From contig NZ_CP120368.1 in the NCBI RefSeq assembly GCF_029892045.1, positions 2,726,001 through 2,790,000 on the forward strand: DNA of 64,000 nucleotides, in the 5' to 3' direction. The notes under the pieces were generated by a model. That model worked only from the letters and a program-made list of their open reading frames with translations. It searched no databases and was not told the origin of the DNA. The translations under genes and the position numbers were made by a program. Source of the stretch: Sinorhizobium numidicum (GTDB lineage Bacteria > Pseudomonadota > Alphaproteobacteria > Rhizobiales > Rhizobiaceae). This document shows positions 16,331 through 25,297 of this stretch, in pieces (position 1 is the stretch's first letter; each line of letters opens with the position of its first letter).

Positions 16331-17548
16331 TCAGCGGGCGAGAATGTCGCGCATTTCGACAATGTTTGACCGCACCCGCAGGATGTAGAAGCCCATGGTC
16401 GCAAGATGCGTCGGCATGATCCAGCCGTCTTCGCGGCCGTTAGAGATGATAAGCGGCTGGATGCGGAGCGCCGCACGAAGCTGCTTCAGCGTCTCGGTGT
16501 AGATCGGCGTCAGGCCACGCTGCGCGACGACATTCTCGAAGTCGGCCCCGGCCGCTGAGAGAATGCCGTAATAGCCGTAGAGCTGGCCGAAGGCGAACCA
16601 GAAGCGGTCATCCGCGCGCGTATCGAACCAGCCGCCATTATGGAATTCCGAGCGTTCGCGGATGATCGCCGATGTATTGCCGAGGTCGTTCGCGACGCGG
16701 TCAAGAAACTCGACCATGTTGTCGGAGCGGCCGTCGAAGATCGCCTCGCACCTGCCGAGCGAAACGTTGAACTTCCGGAAATCGCGCATGGCCGCCCGAT
16801 AGAAGCTCGGCGTCGGCGTCTTCGGGCCGAAGGGATTGACGCCGAAATACCAGGTTTCCTCATCGAACTGGATATTGCCGCGGGCGCTCTGCAGGTCGTT
16901 GTTGACGCCGGACGTACCGCGTACGCGCCCGAGCGAGTCGACGAGCTCCACCGCGGTGCGGCGCACGGCCTGATTGATGCCGCGCTGGAACGAAGCCTTG
17001 TTGTCGAGCCATGGCGTGTCGTCCCAATCAAGCCCGAACAGACCGAGCTTGTAGAGCAGCATCGAGGATATCCAGGCGTTCTGGTTGACGTTGAGGTCGA
17101 TGAGATCGGCCGCGACGTCGACGATCGCCGAGGTCTGGCAGACCGTTCCCGCCGGCAATTGCACCGCTGACAGCGCTTCCGTCGTCGAAGTGTCCGCCAC
17201 GGTCGCCTGGCTGGCGGCTGCCGCCGCACCGGTCGCTTGCCCCGTCGTGGTTGCGCCGGGCCCGCCAATCGGCGAGCCGGCCGGCACCTTGCGCTCCGCG
17301 AGCTTATAGCGGTCGACATAATCCGGATTGAAATTGGTCCAGACCTGCGTCTGCCAGATGAAGTAGCCGTATAACAGGATCAGGCCTAGCAGGATGAGAC
17401 CGATCGGCCCTTTGATGATCCAGCTTCTGCCTCGGTACCAGTTCCCGAATGCGACAAAGGGCCAAAGGAGCCAGGCCACCGCCATGCCGATGCCACGGCC
17501 GATCGCCGTGAAAACACGCTGGAAAAACGCAACGATCGGATCGAACAT
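16331..17548 (-). CDS. DUF2333 family membrane protein (five-gene cluster, gene 5)
   Basis: A 405-residue protein with an amphipathic or hydrophobic N-terminus (about 15-38), one clear membrane helix (about 47-66, GPIGLILLGLILLYGYFIW), and a Gly/Ala/Thr-rich linker around 92-130. A large C-terminal domain follows, probably periplasmic and mostly helical. It resembles the DUF2333 family. Its start is three bases after the stop of the upstream DUF6638-like gene, so the two are translationally coupled. The topology suggests the membrane-anchored member of a complex with the AAA+ ATPase encoded upstream; that partnership is inference from the operon. Confidence 0.8.
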   Translation of the reverse strand: MFDPIVAFFQRVFTAIGRGIGMAVAWLLWPFVAFGNWYRGRSWIIKGPIGLILLGLILLYGYFIWQTQVWTNFNPDYVDRYKLAERKVPAGSPIGGPGATTTGQATGAAAAASQATVADTSTTEALSAVQLPAGTVCQTSAIVDVAADLIDLNVNQNAWISSMLLYKLGLFGLDWDDTPWLDNKASFQRGINQAVRRTAVELVDSLGRVRGTSGVNNDLQSARGNIQFDEETWYFGVNPFGPKTPTPSFYRAAMRDFRKFNVSLGRCEAIFDGRSDNMVEFLDRVANDLGNTSAIIRERSEFHNGGWFDTRADDRFWFAFGQLYGYYGILSAAGADFENVVAQRGLTPIYTETLKQLRAALRIQPLIISNGREDGWIMPTHLATMGFYILRVRSNIVEMRDILAR

Positions 17549-17551
17549 GTT

Positions 17552-18841
17552 TTATTCCTCTTTGAGGCCGTAGAGCTTGTGGCGGAAGGCGGCCTTGTCT
17601 TTGAGATATGTGCCGGTGAGCGTCGCAACAACATATTCCCGGAACTTTTCGCTGTAGCGTTCGTAGGCGTCATAAAAGCCCTCTTTGTCGAACACGAAGC
17701 GCGAGACGAAGTCACGCGGGACGAGTTGCGAGATCAAACGATTGACCAGCCATTGATCCGGATGAGCGGGTCCGGCCCTGACCAGCAGGAAACGATTTTC
17801 CGGCGCTATCTCCTGCATCTTGATCGTGCCGGTCGCCGCGATCATTCGCGACATTTCCTGAAGGAAGGGATAGGTGCCGTCGCGCGCGACCAGCGCCGCG
17901 TTGCGATGAATCCACGTCTGCAGCCAGATCCGATCGGCGTTGATCAGTTCGGTGGTCGGATCGGCCTCGTTGATCAGCCCCCGAATGATCATGTCTGCCC
18001 GATGCTGGAAAAGACCGGAGTCCTGCACCCACGACGCCTGCGGCAGTTGCAGCCGGTTTGTCGCCGCCAGGAAATCGTAGATGCGTGCATGATCGGTGAC
18101 GGCGATATAGCTCACCTGCCACGGCCGCGACCGCCGGAATCCGGGGACCGAAGGATCGCAGATCACCGTCGTCGTCTTCTGATCCAGGAAGACGTAGACG
18201 CCGCCGAAGTGATTGGCCCAGAACGCCTGGTGGCGGAAGACGAGCTGATCGGGCACCAGCGCATTCTGCCGGATGTCGCCGGTTGTCTTCGCGAGTTCCA
18301 CCATCCGATTCAGCATCGCATCGTCGGACCAGGCGTTCGGCACCTTTTTCAGCCGGTCGACAAGCTCGCGAAGTTCGGTCGCCTTGCCGAGCATGTCTTC
18401 GGCGGAAAGCACCCGAAAGCGGACTTCGTTGATCGACAGGAGATCGTCTATATCTTCGACGACCGAAACCGAGTCCTCGATCTCGCCATAGAGGGCGTCC
18501 TTGATCGTGATCGCGTTGATCGCGCGGCTGTTGGCATTGAAGAACTCATGCATCAGCGCCGCGGTGTTGGAAAAGCTCGTATGAACGACCGGTAGCTCCA
18601 CCTGCGCGGGCGTCAGGATGATGAAGCGCCGGTTGACCCGGTTCGGGTCGAGGTAGTCCCGGTCGCCAAGTTCACCGGCGATCTCGGGCGAGAAGCCGGT
18701 CATGTCGATGCTGAACCGCTCGAGCGCCGTCGGCTTCAAACCGAAACCCTCGAGCGCCTTGTTGTAGCGCGCAATGAGGTGCGGCTCCGAAATGTCGAGC
18801 AGCCGGCCATAGATCAGTTCGGCTTCGAGGAGGCGCTTCAT
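17552..18841 (-). CDS. DUF6638-like protein (five-gene cluster, gene 4)
   Basis: A 429-residue soluble protein without membrane segments or recognisable catalytic motifs. It begins MKRLLEAELIYGRLLDISEP and contains long charged helices (about 95-165). A central segment with a HQAFWANHFGGVYVFLDQ stretch follows, and a C-terminal helical region rich in Arg and Tyr. The family label is tentative. It is followed after three bases by the DUF2333 gene and preceded by a 100-base gap holding a short palindromic repeat, which is the only sizeable break in this part of the cluster. Confidence 0.7.
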   Translation of the reverse strand: MKRLLEAELIYGRLLDISEPHLIARYNKALEGFGLKPTALERFSIDMTGFSPEIAGELGDRDYLDPNRVNRRFIILTPAQVELPVVHTSFSNTAALMHEFFNANSRAINAITIKDALYGEIEDSVSVVEDIDDLLSINEVRFRVLSAEDMLGKATELRELVDRLKKVPNAWSDDAMLNRMVELAKTTGDIRQNALVPDQLVFRHQAFWANHFGGVYVFLDQKTTTVICDPSVPGFRRSRPWQVSYIAVTDHARIYDFLAATNRLQLPQASWVQDSGLFQHRADMIIRGLINEADPTTELINADRIWLQTWIHRNAALVARDGTYPFLQEMSRMIAATGTIKMQEIAPENRFLLVRAGPAHPDQWLVNRLISQLVPRDFVSRFVFDKEGFYDAYERYSEKFREYVVATLTGTYLKDKAAFRHKLYGLKEE

Positions 18842-18879
18842 AAGTGAACGCTCCGCGGGGTGTGGAGGCGGAGATCACG

Positions 18880-18920
18880 TCCCCTCTCCCCGCCTGCGGG
18901 GACAGGGTCAGAGTCACGGG
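18880..18920. repeat. Palindromic repeat CCCCTCTCCCC-GCCTGC-GGGGACAGGG
   Basis: This belongs to the same family as the palindrome at 650-675. It sits in the gap between the AAA+ ATPase gene and the DUF6638-like gene, where it could modulate read-through or mRNA stability. Confidence 0.7.
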
Positions 18921-18941
18921 CAAATCGCTGCAGGACGGCCG

Positions 18942-20858
18942 TCAACTCTGCCACCTTCCCTCCCGCTTCATCGTTTCGATCTCGCGGATTGCCCTTTCGC
19001 GTTGGCGTTCGCGGCGGATGACCTCGGCGACGGCCGCGTCGTCGGACTTGTCGGTGTAGCGGAACTCGCTGTCGGCATAGCGGTTGATTTCCTGCAGCAC
19101 CATCTCGATCGTGATCGGCCCGCGCAGGTCCGCGATCATGGCACTCTTCTCGTCGTAGGACTTGTGCATAAAGGAGCCGGCATCCCTGAACCAGTCGTCC
19201 GGCAGTTCGACATCCATCGCCCGCATCTTGATCGCATCGGTAATGTTCCGGATCGCCCGGCCGGTGAAGCGCGGTTCCGCCTGCTTGATCATGTGCAGGT
19301 AGGCGCCGACGTCAGCGAGCGTCGCGATCTTGCCCTTTTCCTTCACGTAACGCTCCCAGACGGCTATGAGACCGTCTTCCTGCGGCCGGGCGTGCGTTGC
19401 ATAGGATTGCGAAACGGCACGCTTGATCTCCTGGCCGGCATAGAGGTCGTGCTGGCCCAGCGGGATCTCGTGGTTCTTGCCGACAAGCAACGCGAAGATA
19501 TCGATATAGTCGCCTTCGGTCTGCGGCCCGTCGACCAGCCACCGGGCGCCGGCGCGCTGGCGCAGCGCATCGTCGACATTCTCCGGATAGTTCGAGAACA
19601 TGCCGAAGGTGCAGTTGCCGCGCACCACCGTCGAGGCGCCGCCGAAACTCTCCATCAGGACCGCCGTCACCTCATGCTGACCGGCCGAGGCGCGATCATC
19701 CGATCGTTTCGCCGCCACCTGATCAACATCGTCGATCGTGCCGAAGCCGATCGCCCGAGGGTTCATCACGTTATTGACGAACTCCTTGCAGTTCTGGCCG
19801 GACTTGCCCTGGTAGGAGGAAATCTGGTCCACGCCGAAGTTCTCGTAGTGGAAAGCATAGCCGGCGACGCCGCAATACTCGTGGAGCAGGCCGGCGAGCA
19901 TCTGGATCAGGATCGTCTTGCCGGTGCCCGGCATGCCGTCGCCGATAAACGTGAAGAGAAAACCTCCCAGCTCGACAAAGGGATTCATCTGCCGGTCGAA
20001 ATCATAGGCCATCAGCATCTTGGAAAGCTTCAGCGCCTGATATTTGGCGATGTGATTGCCGATGATTTCCTCGGGTTTCTTGAAGGTCATCGTGAGCGGC
20101 TTGCGCTTCTGTCCAGGCGCGACATCGAAGCCGTTCAACGTGAAATCGTCCTGATCGAGCCGTATGTGGACGGTCTCGAAGTTCTGCAATCCGGTGAAGC
20201 GCGCCTTGCGGGCGATCAGTCCTTCTATCGCGACGCGGGAGAAGGCCCGTGCACGCGCGGTCAAGGCACGGTCGTCCGGCGCACCGGCTATGCTGCGATC
20301 GAGTGCCGCGACCAAGCTCTTCAGCGCGTCCTGCGGCGTATCGAAGAGGAAATCCGGCTCCACCGCGTCGTCCACCGGCTCGCCCTCTCCCTGCAGCGTC
20401 GCGCCGAGATAGGCGGCAAGCGTGAAGGCGGCGACGTAGGCCAAAGCCGAAAGCAGCGCCTTGAACTGGCCCGCCTCCTCGCCGGCAAGCGGTGAGGTCG
20501 AATTGCGCGCCTGCAGCTGTTCGAGGTTCGTCTGCCGCGCGAAGACATCCGAGACGGCCAGCGCCACCTGAATGCCGCGGCGGGTGCGGTAGAGCACGGC
20601 GTGTTGCGCTGGTGAGAGCAGCGGATCGGCGCCGCGCACGGACTGGATGGTGCGCGCAAGCTCGATCTCGCGGGTGCGACGCTGGCCGCCGGTCGAGACG
20701 GTGGAGACAAAACGGCGGCCGGTGCCGGCAAGCGGTGTCCCTGCTGAAGTGTCGTCCCGTTCCAGGATGACCAGCTTGCTAACCAGGCTCTGCGCGGTCG
20801 CCTGATGCTTGGCGATATCCTCGTCGTGCAACGTCGTGAGGCCTGCGTTCAAAGTCAT
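18942..20858 (-). CDS. AAA+ ATPase of unknown role (five-gene cluster, gene 3)
   Basis: A 638-residue protein with a single AAA+ module in its middle. Walker A is GDGMPGTGKT (306-315) and the Walker B-like acidic strand is GFGTIDDVDQ (371-380). A sensor-1 Asn sits in MFSNYPENVDD (about 423), with Arg-finger candidates in DDALRQRAGARW (429-440). About 300 residues precede the module; they include a hydrophobic stretch near 134-153 (ALLSALAYVAAFTLAAYLGA) that could be a membrane helix. The C-terminal 90 residues are strongly basic and helical. The family is not one I can name. It starts two bases after the stop of the preceding gene, so coupling is tight. Likely role: ATP-driven remodelling of a partner encoded in the same cluster. 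Confidence 0.85.
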   Translation of the reverse strand: MTLNAGLTTLHDEDIAKHQATAQSLVSKLVILERDDTSAGTPLAGTGRRFVSTVSTGGQRRTREIELARTIQSVRGADPLLSPAQHAVLYRTRRGIQVALAVSDVFARQTNLEQLQARNSTSPLAGEEAGQFKALLSALAYVAAFTLAAYLGATLQGEGEPVDDAVEPDFLFDTPQDALKSLVAALDRSIAGAPDDRALTARARAFSRVAIEGLIARKARFTGLQNFETVHIRLDQDDFTLNGFDVAPGQKRKPLTMTFKKPEEIIGNHIAKYQALKLSKMLMAYDFDRQMNPFVELGGFLFTFIGDGMPGTGKTILIQMLAGLLHEYCGVAGYAFHYENFGVDQISSYQGKSGQNCKEFVNNVMNPRAIGFGTIDDVDQVAAKRSDDRASAGQHEVTAVLMESFGGASTVVRGNCTFGMFSNYPENVDDALRQRAGARWLVDGPQTEGDYIDIFALLVGKNHEIPLGQHDLYAGQEIKRAVSQSYATHARPQEDGLIAVWERYVKEKGKIATLADVGAYLHMIKQAEPRFTGRAIRNITDAIKMRAMDVELPDDWFRDAGSFMHKSYDEKSAMIADLRGPITIEMVLQEINRYADSEFRYTDKSDDAAVAEVIRRERQRERAIREIETMKREGRWQS

Positions 20859-20860
20859 GG

Positions 20861-22009
20861 CTAAACCTCGCTCACCACCTGGTTGCCGGAAATGACATGC
20901 ACTTTGTAGTCGCCGAAAACCTGGGCCGCCTCCCCGGCCGCATAGAGCGCCTGGTAAGCGTCGTGCGGTACCAGTGCGTGTTTCTCATAGGCGCTTACGC
21001 CCATGCGCGCGGCCTCGAGATTATCGGTATCGATGTGGAATTCCTCCTGCGCCGGCGTCGAGGACCAGAAGCCGCGGCTTGCCGGGCGTTCAGCCTTGGA
21101 AAAGACCTCCTGCACCGTCCAGGTCAAGAGCCAGGCATTCTCCGTCTTGCGTACCTTCGAGAGGATGTCGTTGATCCGCGCATTGTTCTCGGTGATCCCT
21201 GCCGAATAGAAAGGCCCGAGCACGATGCGCCGCAGCTGTTTCGGGTGCAGTTCCGGAAAATCCTTGTCCAGATTGGTGGCAATGGTTACCGGCGTCAGCG
21301 AATAGGCGCAGTTTTTCGAGGCGAAATCGTCGAAGCGACTTGCGAGCTCGGGATTGAGAAGTCCGCCGACCGGCAGCGGGATCTCGACGTCCGGATTGAG
21401 CTTGCCGTCGGCGGTAACCAGCATTTCGACGATCTTTTCGGAGGAATCCTCGATCGTTGCCATGTAGACCATCGGGAGCGTCTGGGTTCCATCGAAGGCA
21501 CCCCAGGAGACGACGTAGTAAGGCCGCATCGTCTTCGGATTGACCGCAACTCGGATCGTCTCCGGCAGGATGAAAGGCGAGAAGATATCGCCCTTGCCGA
21601 TCTGCTCGAGATAAAGCCTCTCCGCCATGCGGGCCTGCAGCGCCTCCGGAAAGGCCTTCTGCCGCAAGATGAAGTCGGCCATCTCCTCCCGCAGCGCATC
21701 GGCGGCGGGAATGCTCGCCAGACGCTTCTCCGCACTTTGGCGGTCGTTTTCGAGCTCCAGCACGTTCTGGAAGACCGGAAATCCGCTTTCGGCGCGCGAG
21801 ATCCGGAAGTGCTCGACGAACCCGATGCGGTTTTCCCAGCAGGCGATCGAGGCTTTCAGCCGCGCGAGATAGGGAACGATAACCTCGCCTACGACCGTGT
21901 TCCGATAAAGCGGCGAATTGCGGTCGCCGAGAAAGAGCTCGAGCCCAGCCAAGGCGGCGCGGATGGAGGTGAAATATTGCCTTACGGCAACGGAGACGGC
22001 GGTGTTCAT
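20861..22009 (-). CDS. Unknown conserved protein (five-gene cluster, gene 2)
   Basis: A 382-residue soluble protein not recognised. The N-terminal 130 residues are helical (MNTAVSVAVRQYFTSIRAAL...). The middle is rich in beta segments (NPKTMRPYYVVSWGAFDGTQ) and the C-terminal part contains a WSSTPAQEEFHIDTDN segment. No signal peptide, membrane helix or catalytic signature is visible. The gene ends two bases before the ATPase gene and lies 61 bases after the coiled-coil gene, so it is almost certainly in one operon with both. The tight pairing suggests an adaptor or substrate of the ATPase; this is inference. Confidence 0.8.
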   Translation of the reverse strand: MNTAVSVAVRQYFTSIRAALAGLELFLGDRNSPLYRNTVVGEVIVPYLARLKASIACWENRIGFVEHFRISRAESGFPVFQNVLELENDRQSAEKRLASIPAADALREEMADFILRQKAFPEALQARMAERLYLEQIGKGDIFSPFILPETIRVAVNPKTMRPYYVVSWGAFDGTQTLPMVYMATIEDSSEKIVEMLVTADGKLNPDVEIPLPVGGLLNPELASRFDDFASKNCAYSLTPVTIATNLDKDFPELHPKQLRRIVLGPFYSAGITENNARINDILSKVRKTENAWLLTWTVQEVFSKAERPASRGFWSSTPAQEEFHIDTDNLEAARMGVSAYEKHALVPHDAYQALYAAGEAAQVFGDYKVHVISGNQVVSEV

Positions 22010-22070
22010 GCAAATCCCTCCGGCAGGTGCCGAAAGGCGCTCGAAGATCTGGTCATTGCCGCCTTGCCGA

Positions 22071-23159
22071 TCACTGCTTCACGTAGTTTGCGGCATTATG
22101 CTTGTCCATCACCGCCTGGAAGCGACGGGCGAAGGCGTCGTCGGCCAGTTTCTTGCGCCGCTGAATCTCCTGCGTCGCCAGCATGTTCTTCTCATGCATT
22201 TCGAGCAGGTCGCCGATATGGCGCTGTGCGGCCGCGCCGATCCCGGCCATGGTCTCTTCGGCGGCCGTGTCGACCTGGCTGCCGAGCGTGTTGATCTTAT
22301 GGGCGACATCCTGCTGCGCCGCCGTCTTCAGCGAATCCTCCAGTGCTTTGTAGAGCACGATGCGCTGTTCGGTATCGATCGTCAGTTTATTGATCAGCGT
22401 GTTCTGCGCAGCGATCTGGTTATTGAGCGAATCGACGAAGGTCTGGAACATCGCAGTATAGCGTTCCAGCGTCTGGCTCTCGGCAAGAAGCTCCTGCTCC
22501 TTTGCCTGCTTCTCGTTGTACTCGGTCGCGAGTTGCGAGCGCTCACCTTCAAGTTCGGTGCGGGTCTTCTGGTCGGTCGATGCCGCGATCCTGTTCTCGA
22601 TGTCGAGCAGCAGCGGGTTCAGTTCCTCGATACGCTTCTGCGTCTCTTCAAGTGCAGCCATTGTGCCCTTGCGGCGTTCGATCACCTGGATGAGGCTCTG
22701 CTCGGAAGTCTTGTAGCGCTGATCGAGGATCGCCCTTTGCTCCTTGAGGATGCCGACAATCATATCGGACTTGGAGAGAAGCTCCTGAAGATTTCCGGCA
22801 AGCGACATGTTGCGCACGCGGTCGGTGCGCATGCGTTGCATCTTCTGCTTGGAGAAGATGCCGATGAGCTTCTCGTAGCCCGTATAGCTCTTCATGCTCT
22901 CGAATTCGGCACCGAAGACGTTGGTCGCGTCTTCCAGTCCGATGATCAGATCGGCGATGTTGGCCTCCATCACCTTCTGCTGCTTGATCACGTCCTGAAT
23001 GCGGGCGTTCTCAATGTCGAAATCGACGTCGCCGAGCTTCGTGTCCGCCTTGGCGAACTGTTCGAGGACCACACCGGATTGTTCGAGCTTGCTGCGCATC
23101 TGCTCGACAACACTCTTCGTCTTCTCGATCTCGGCGTCAAAGTTCTGAAGAGTCGCCAT
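22071..23159 (-). CDS. Long coiled-coil protein, TelA-like in character (five-gene cluster, gene 1)
   Basis: A 362-residue, highly charged protein made almost wholly of heptad-rich helices, with alternating Glu, Lys, Gln and Leu. Coiled-coil signal is strong at about 1-50, 130-250 and 290-350. A NPLLLDIENRIAAS segment near residue 186 and the overall length recall TelA/KlaA toxic-anion-resistance proteins, but I would not assign it to that family without a profile search. The start at 23159 is preceded by GGGGAGAACG; the frame seven codons upstream lacks a site. It is the first gene of the cluster, so the operon promoter should lie upstream of 23160. Confidence 0.75.
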   Translation of the reverse strand: MATLQNFDAEIEKTKSVVEQMRSKLEQSGVVLEQFAKADTKLGDVDFDIENARIQDVIKQQKVMEANIADLIIGLEDATNVFGAEFESMKSYTGYEKLIGIFSKQKMQRMRTDRVRNMSLAGNLQELLSKSDMIVGILKEQRAILDQRYKTSEQSLIQVIERRKGTMAALEETQKRIEELNPLLLDIENRIAASTDQKTRTELEGERSQLATEYNEKQAKEQELLAESQTLERYTAMFQTFVDSLNNQIAAQNTLINKLTIDTEQRIVLYKALEDSLKTAAQQDVAHKINTLGSQVDTAAEETMAGIGAAAQRHIGDLLEMHEKNMLATQEIQRRKKLADDAFARRFQAVMDKHNAANYVKQ

Positions 23160-23446
23160 TTCGTTCTCCCCTCGATCCACATAGGCCGATCTCTCGGCGC
23201 GCCGAATTATTCAGCCCTCGATTGCAGTTATATAAAGGACGTTTAGCCGGTCAGGACAAGTGTCGCGCCCATGCTTTTTCGCGCAGGGCGTTCTGCTGCC
23301 AACGAGTGATGAGGCGCCGGCTATTGGACCATTCGAAGATCCCTGAGATAGGCAATCACATCGGCGAGATCGACCGGTTTCTTCGCATGAATCGAACCCT
23401 TTGCGGGCAGCCTCATCTTCATTGCCGTTTCGCAAAGGCTCGGCCC
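23160..23446. other. Intergenic region between tdk and the five-gene cluster
   Basis: This region should hold the promoter of the five-gene cluster. On the minus strand, in frame with and downstream of the tdk stop, bases 23319-23420 encode about 33 residues, MKMRLPAKGSIHAKKPVDLA and on through DVIAYLRDL to a stop. That resembles the last helix of a cytochrome c-type domain. It may be a gene remnant or chance. No repeat or terminator with a U tract was seen. Confidence 0.4.
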
Positions 23447-24034
23447 TTAGCCTTCGCGCATTCGGTCTTCCCAATGGCGGCGGCAATAGGAAACATATTT
23501 CTCGTTGCCGCCGACATCCACCTGCGCGCCCTCGCGCACGATCTTGCCGGCTCCGTCGAGGCGCACCACCATCGTCGCCTTGCGACCGCAATGGCAGATC
23601 GTTCTGACTTCGCGCAATTCGTCGGCAATCGCAAGCAGAGCCATGGAGCCGGGAAAGAGCTTGCCCTGAAAATCCGTCCTGAGGCCATAAGCCATCACGG
23701 GTATGCCGAGACGATCGGCGACACGCGCAAGCTGCCAGACCTGGCCCTCCGCCAGGAATTGCGCCTCGTCCACGAAGACGCAGGCGATCTCGCCGGAGCC
23801 GTCACCGTTCAGGCGGTGGATAAGAGCGTAAAGATCGTCTTCGCGGTTAAACGGGATCGCCTCCGATTCGAGCCCAATGCGCGAGGCGATCCGGCCGGTA
23901 CCGGCGCGATCGTCGAAAGCGGCGATCAGCATCACGACGCGCAAGCCGCGCTCCTGGTAGTTGTAGGCGGCCTGCAGGAGCAGCGTGCTCTTGCCCGCAT
24001 TCATCGTCGCATAGCTGAAGTAGAGTTTGGCCAT
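23447..24034 (-). CDS. tdk: Thymidine kinase
   Basis: This type II thymidine kinase phosphorylates thymidine in nucleotide salvage. It has 195 residues. The P-loop variant YFSYATMNAGKSTLLLQAAY is at the N-terminus, the catalytic/Walker B segment VFVDEAQFLAEGQV is in the middle, and the zinc-lasso Cys residues include CHCGRKA and the C in VSYCRRHWEDR. The start at 24034 follows GGGGAAC; the in-frame extension upstream has no similarity to the family. It is divergent from choX. Confidence 0.95.
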   Translation of the reverse strand: MAKLYFSYATMNAGKSTLLLQAAYNYQERGLRVVMLIAAFDDRAGTGRIASRIGLESEAIPFNREDDLYALIHRLNGDGSGEIACVFVDEAQFLAEGQVWQLARVADRLGIPVMAYGLRTDFQGKLFPGSMALLAIADELREVRTICHCGRKATMVVRLDGAGKIVREGAQVDVGGNEKYVSYCRRHWEDRMREG

Positions 24035-24336
24035 GTTCCCCGTCTCCGGACGTCGTGTCCCCGGGGTAATGACGGGGCTTGCGCCCGATGACCAGAGCAT
24101 GGCCGCACCACCCACAGCTTTTCGCGCGACGCCGGCTAGACAGCCGCCTTTGCACATGAGCCACGGGCATGGGGGACCGCAGAAGCGCCATTTCGTGGGC
24201 ATTGCGACATGGGGCGTCGCATTGTGCACCCCGTTAATGTACTGAGGCAATACACTTCCGTCGGCACTAAAGCGCTTGAACTCAAGCGCCATTGGTGTTT
24301 GGCTAAAATAATAACATAGGCAGGGGAACGACAACG
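24035..24336. other. Divergent intergenic region tdk/choX, 302 bases
   Basis: This region holds the promoters of tdk and choXWV. A perfect palindrome at 24272-24289 is listed separately. Nothing else recognised. Confidence 0.5.
24272..24289. promoter_or_regulatory. Perfect 18-bp palindrome upstream of choX, candidate operator
   Basis: GCGCTTGA and TCAAGCGC face each other across an AC spacer, ending 47 bases before the choX ATG. Size and position fit a dimeric repressor site. The S. meliloti cho genes respond to choline, so a choline-linked regulator is a reasonable guess; no specific protein is implied by the sequence. Confidence 0.5.
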
Positions 24337-25293
24337 ATGATAAGGATGCTCTCTCTCAAATTCATGATGGCAGGTGCCGTTTGCATGGCAGCCCTGACTG
24401 CCGGAACCGCTGTCGCTGCCGAACCGGAAAGCTGTGGCACCGTCCGCTTCTCCGACGTGGGCTGGACCGACATTACCGCAACCACGGCTACCGCAACCAC
24501 AATCCTGAAAGGGCTCGGCTACGAGACGGACGTGAAGGTGCTATCGGTCCCGGTGACTTATACGTCATTGAAAAACAAAGATATCGACGTTTTCCTCGGT
24601 AACTGGATGCCGACGATGGAGGCCGACATCGCGCCCTATCGTGAAGACAAGTCGGTCGAAACCGTGCGCGAGAACCTCGAAGGCGCGAAGTACACGCTCG
24701 CGACCAACGCCAAGGGCGCCGAGCTCGGCATCAAGGATTTCAAAGATATCGCCGCTCACAAGGACGAGCTTGACGGCAAGATCTATGGGATCGAGCCCGG
24801 CAACGACGGCAATCGCCTGATCATCGACATGGTCGAGAAGGACACATTCGGCCTCAAGGATTTCGAGGTGGTGGAATCCTCCGAGCAGGGCATGCTGGCG
24901 CAGGTCGCCCGGGCGGAGAAGGATGGTGAGCCGATCGTCTTCCTCGGCTGGGAACCTCATCCGATGAACGCCAACTTCAAGCTCACCTATCTTTCCGGTG
25001 GCGACGATATCTTCGGACCGAATTTCGGCGGCGCAACCGTGCACACGAACGTGCGTGCCGGCTACACCAGCGAATGCCCCAACGTCGGCGCCCTGCTCAA
25101 GAATCTAAAATTCTCCCTGCAGATGGAGAACGAGATCATGGGCAAGATCCTGAACGACGGCGAAGAGCCGGAGAAGGCCGCCGCGACTTGGCTGAAGGCC
25201 AATCCGGCCGCGCTCGAGCCCTGGCTCGCCGGCGTCACCACTAAGGATGGCGGCGATGGACTGGCAGCCGTCAAGACCGCGCTTGGTCTTTGA
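24337..25293 (+). CDS. choX: Choline ABC transporter, periplasmic binding protein
   Basis: ChoX binds choline in the periplasm and delivers it to ChoWV. The product has 318 residues. The signal peptide runs to about residue 28 (GTAVAA/EPES). The mature protein keeps the aromatic and acidic residues of the type II binding fold, including VRFSDVGWTDITATTATA, LGNWMPTM and LGWEPHPMN, whose Trp and Tyr residues form the cation-pi box for the trimethylammonium group. The gene order choX-choW-choV matches the characterised S. meliloti system. A strong hairpin after the stop probably limits read-through into choW so that ChoX is made in excess. Confidence 0.95.
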   Translation: MIRMLSLKFMMAGAVCMAALTAGTAVAAEPESCGTVRFSDVGWTDITATTATATTILKGLGYETDVKVLSVPVTYTSLKNKDIDVFLGNWMPTMEADIAPYREDKSVETVRENLEGAKYTLATNAKGAELGIKDFKDIAAHKDELDGKIYGIEPGNDGNRLIIDMVEKDTFGLKDFEVVESSEQGMLAQVARAEKDGEPIVFLGWEPHPMNANFKLTYLSGGDDIFGPNFGGATVHTNVRAGYTSECPNVGALLKNLKFSLQMENEIMGKILNDGEEPEKAAATWLKANPAALEPWLAGVTTKDGGDGLAAVKTALGL

Positions 25294-25297
25294 TCGT

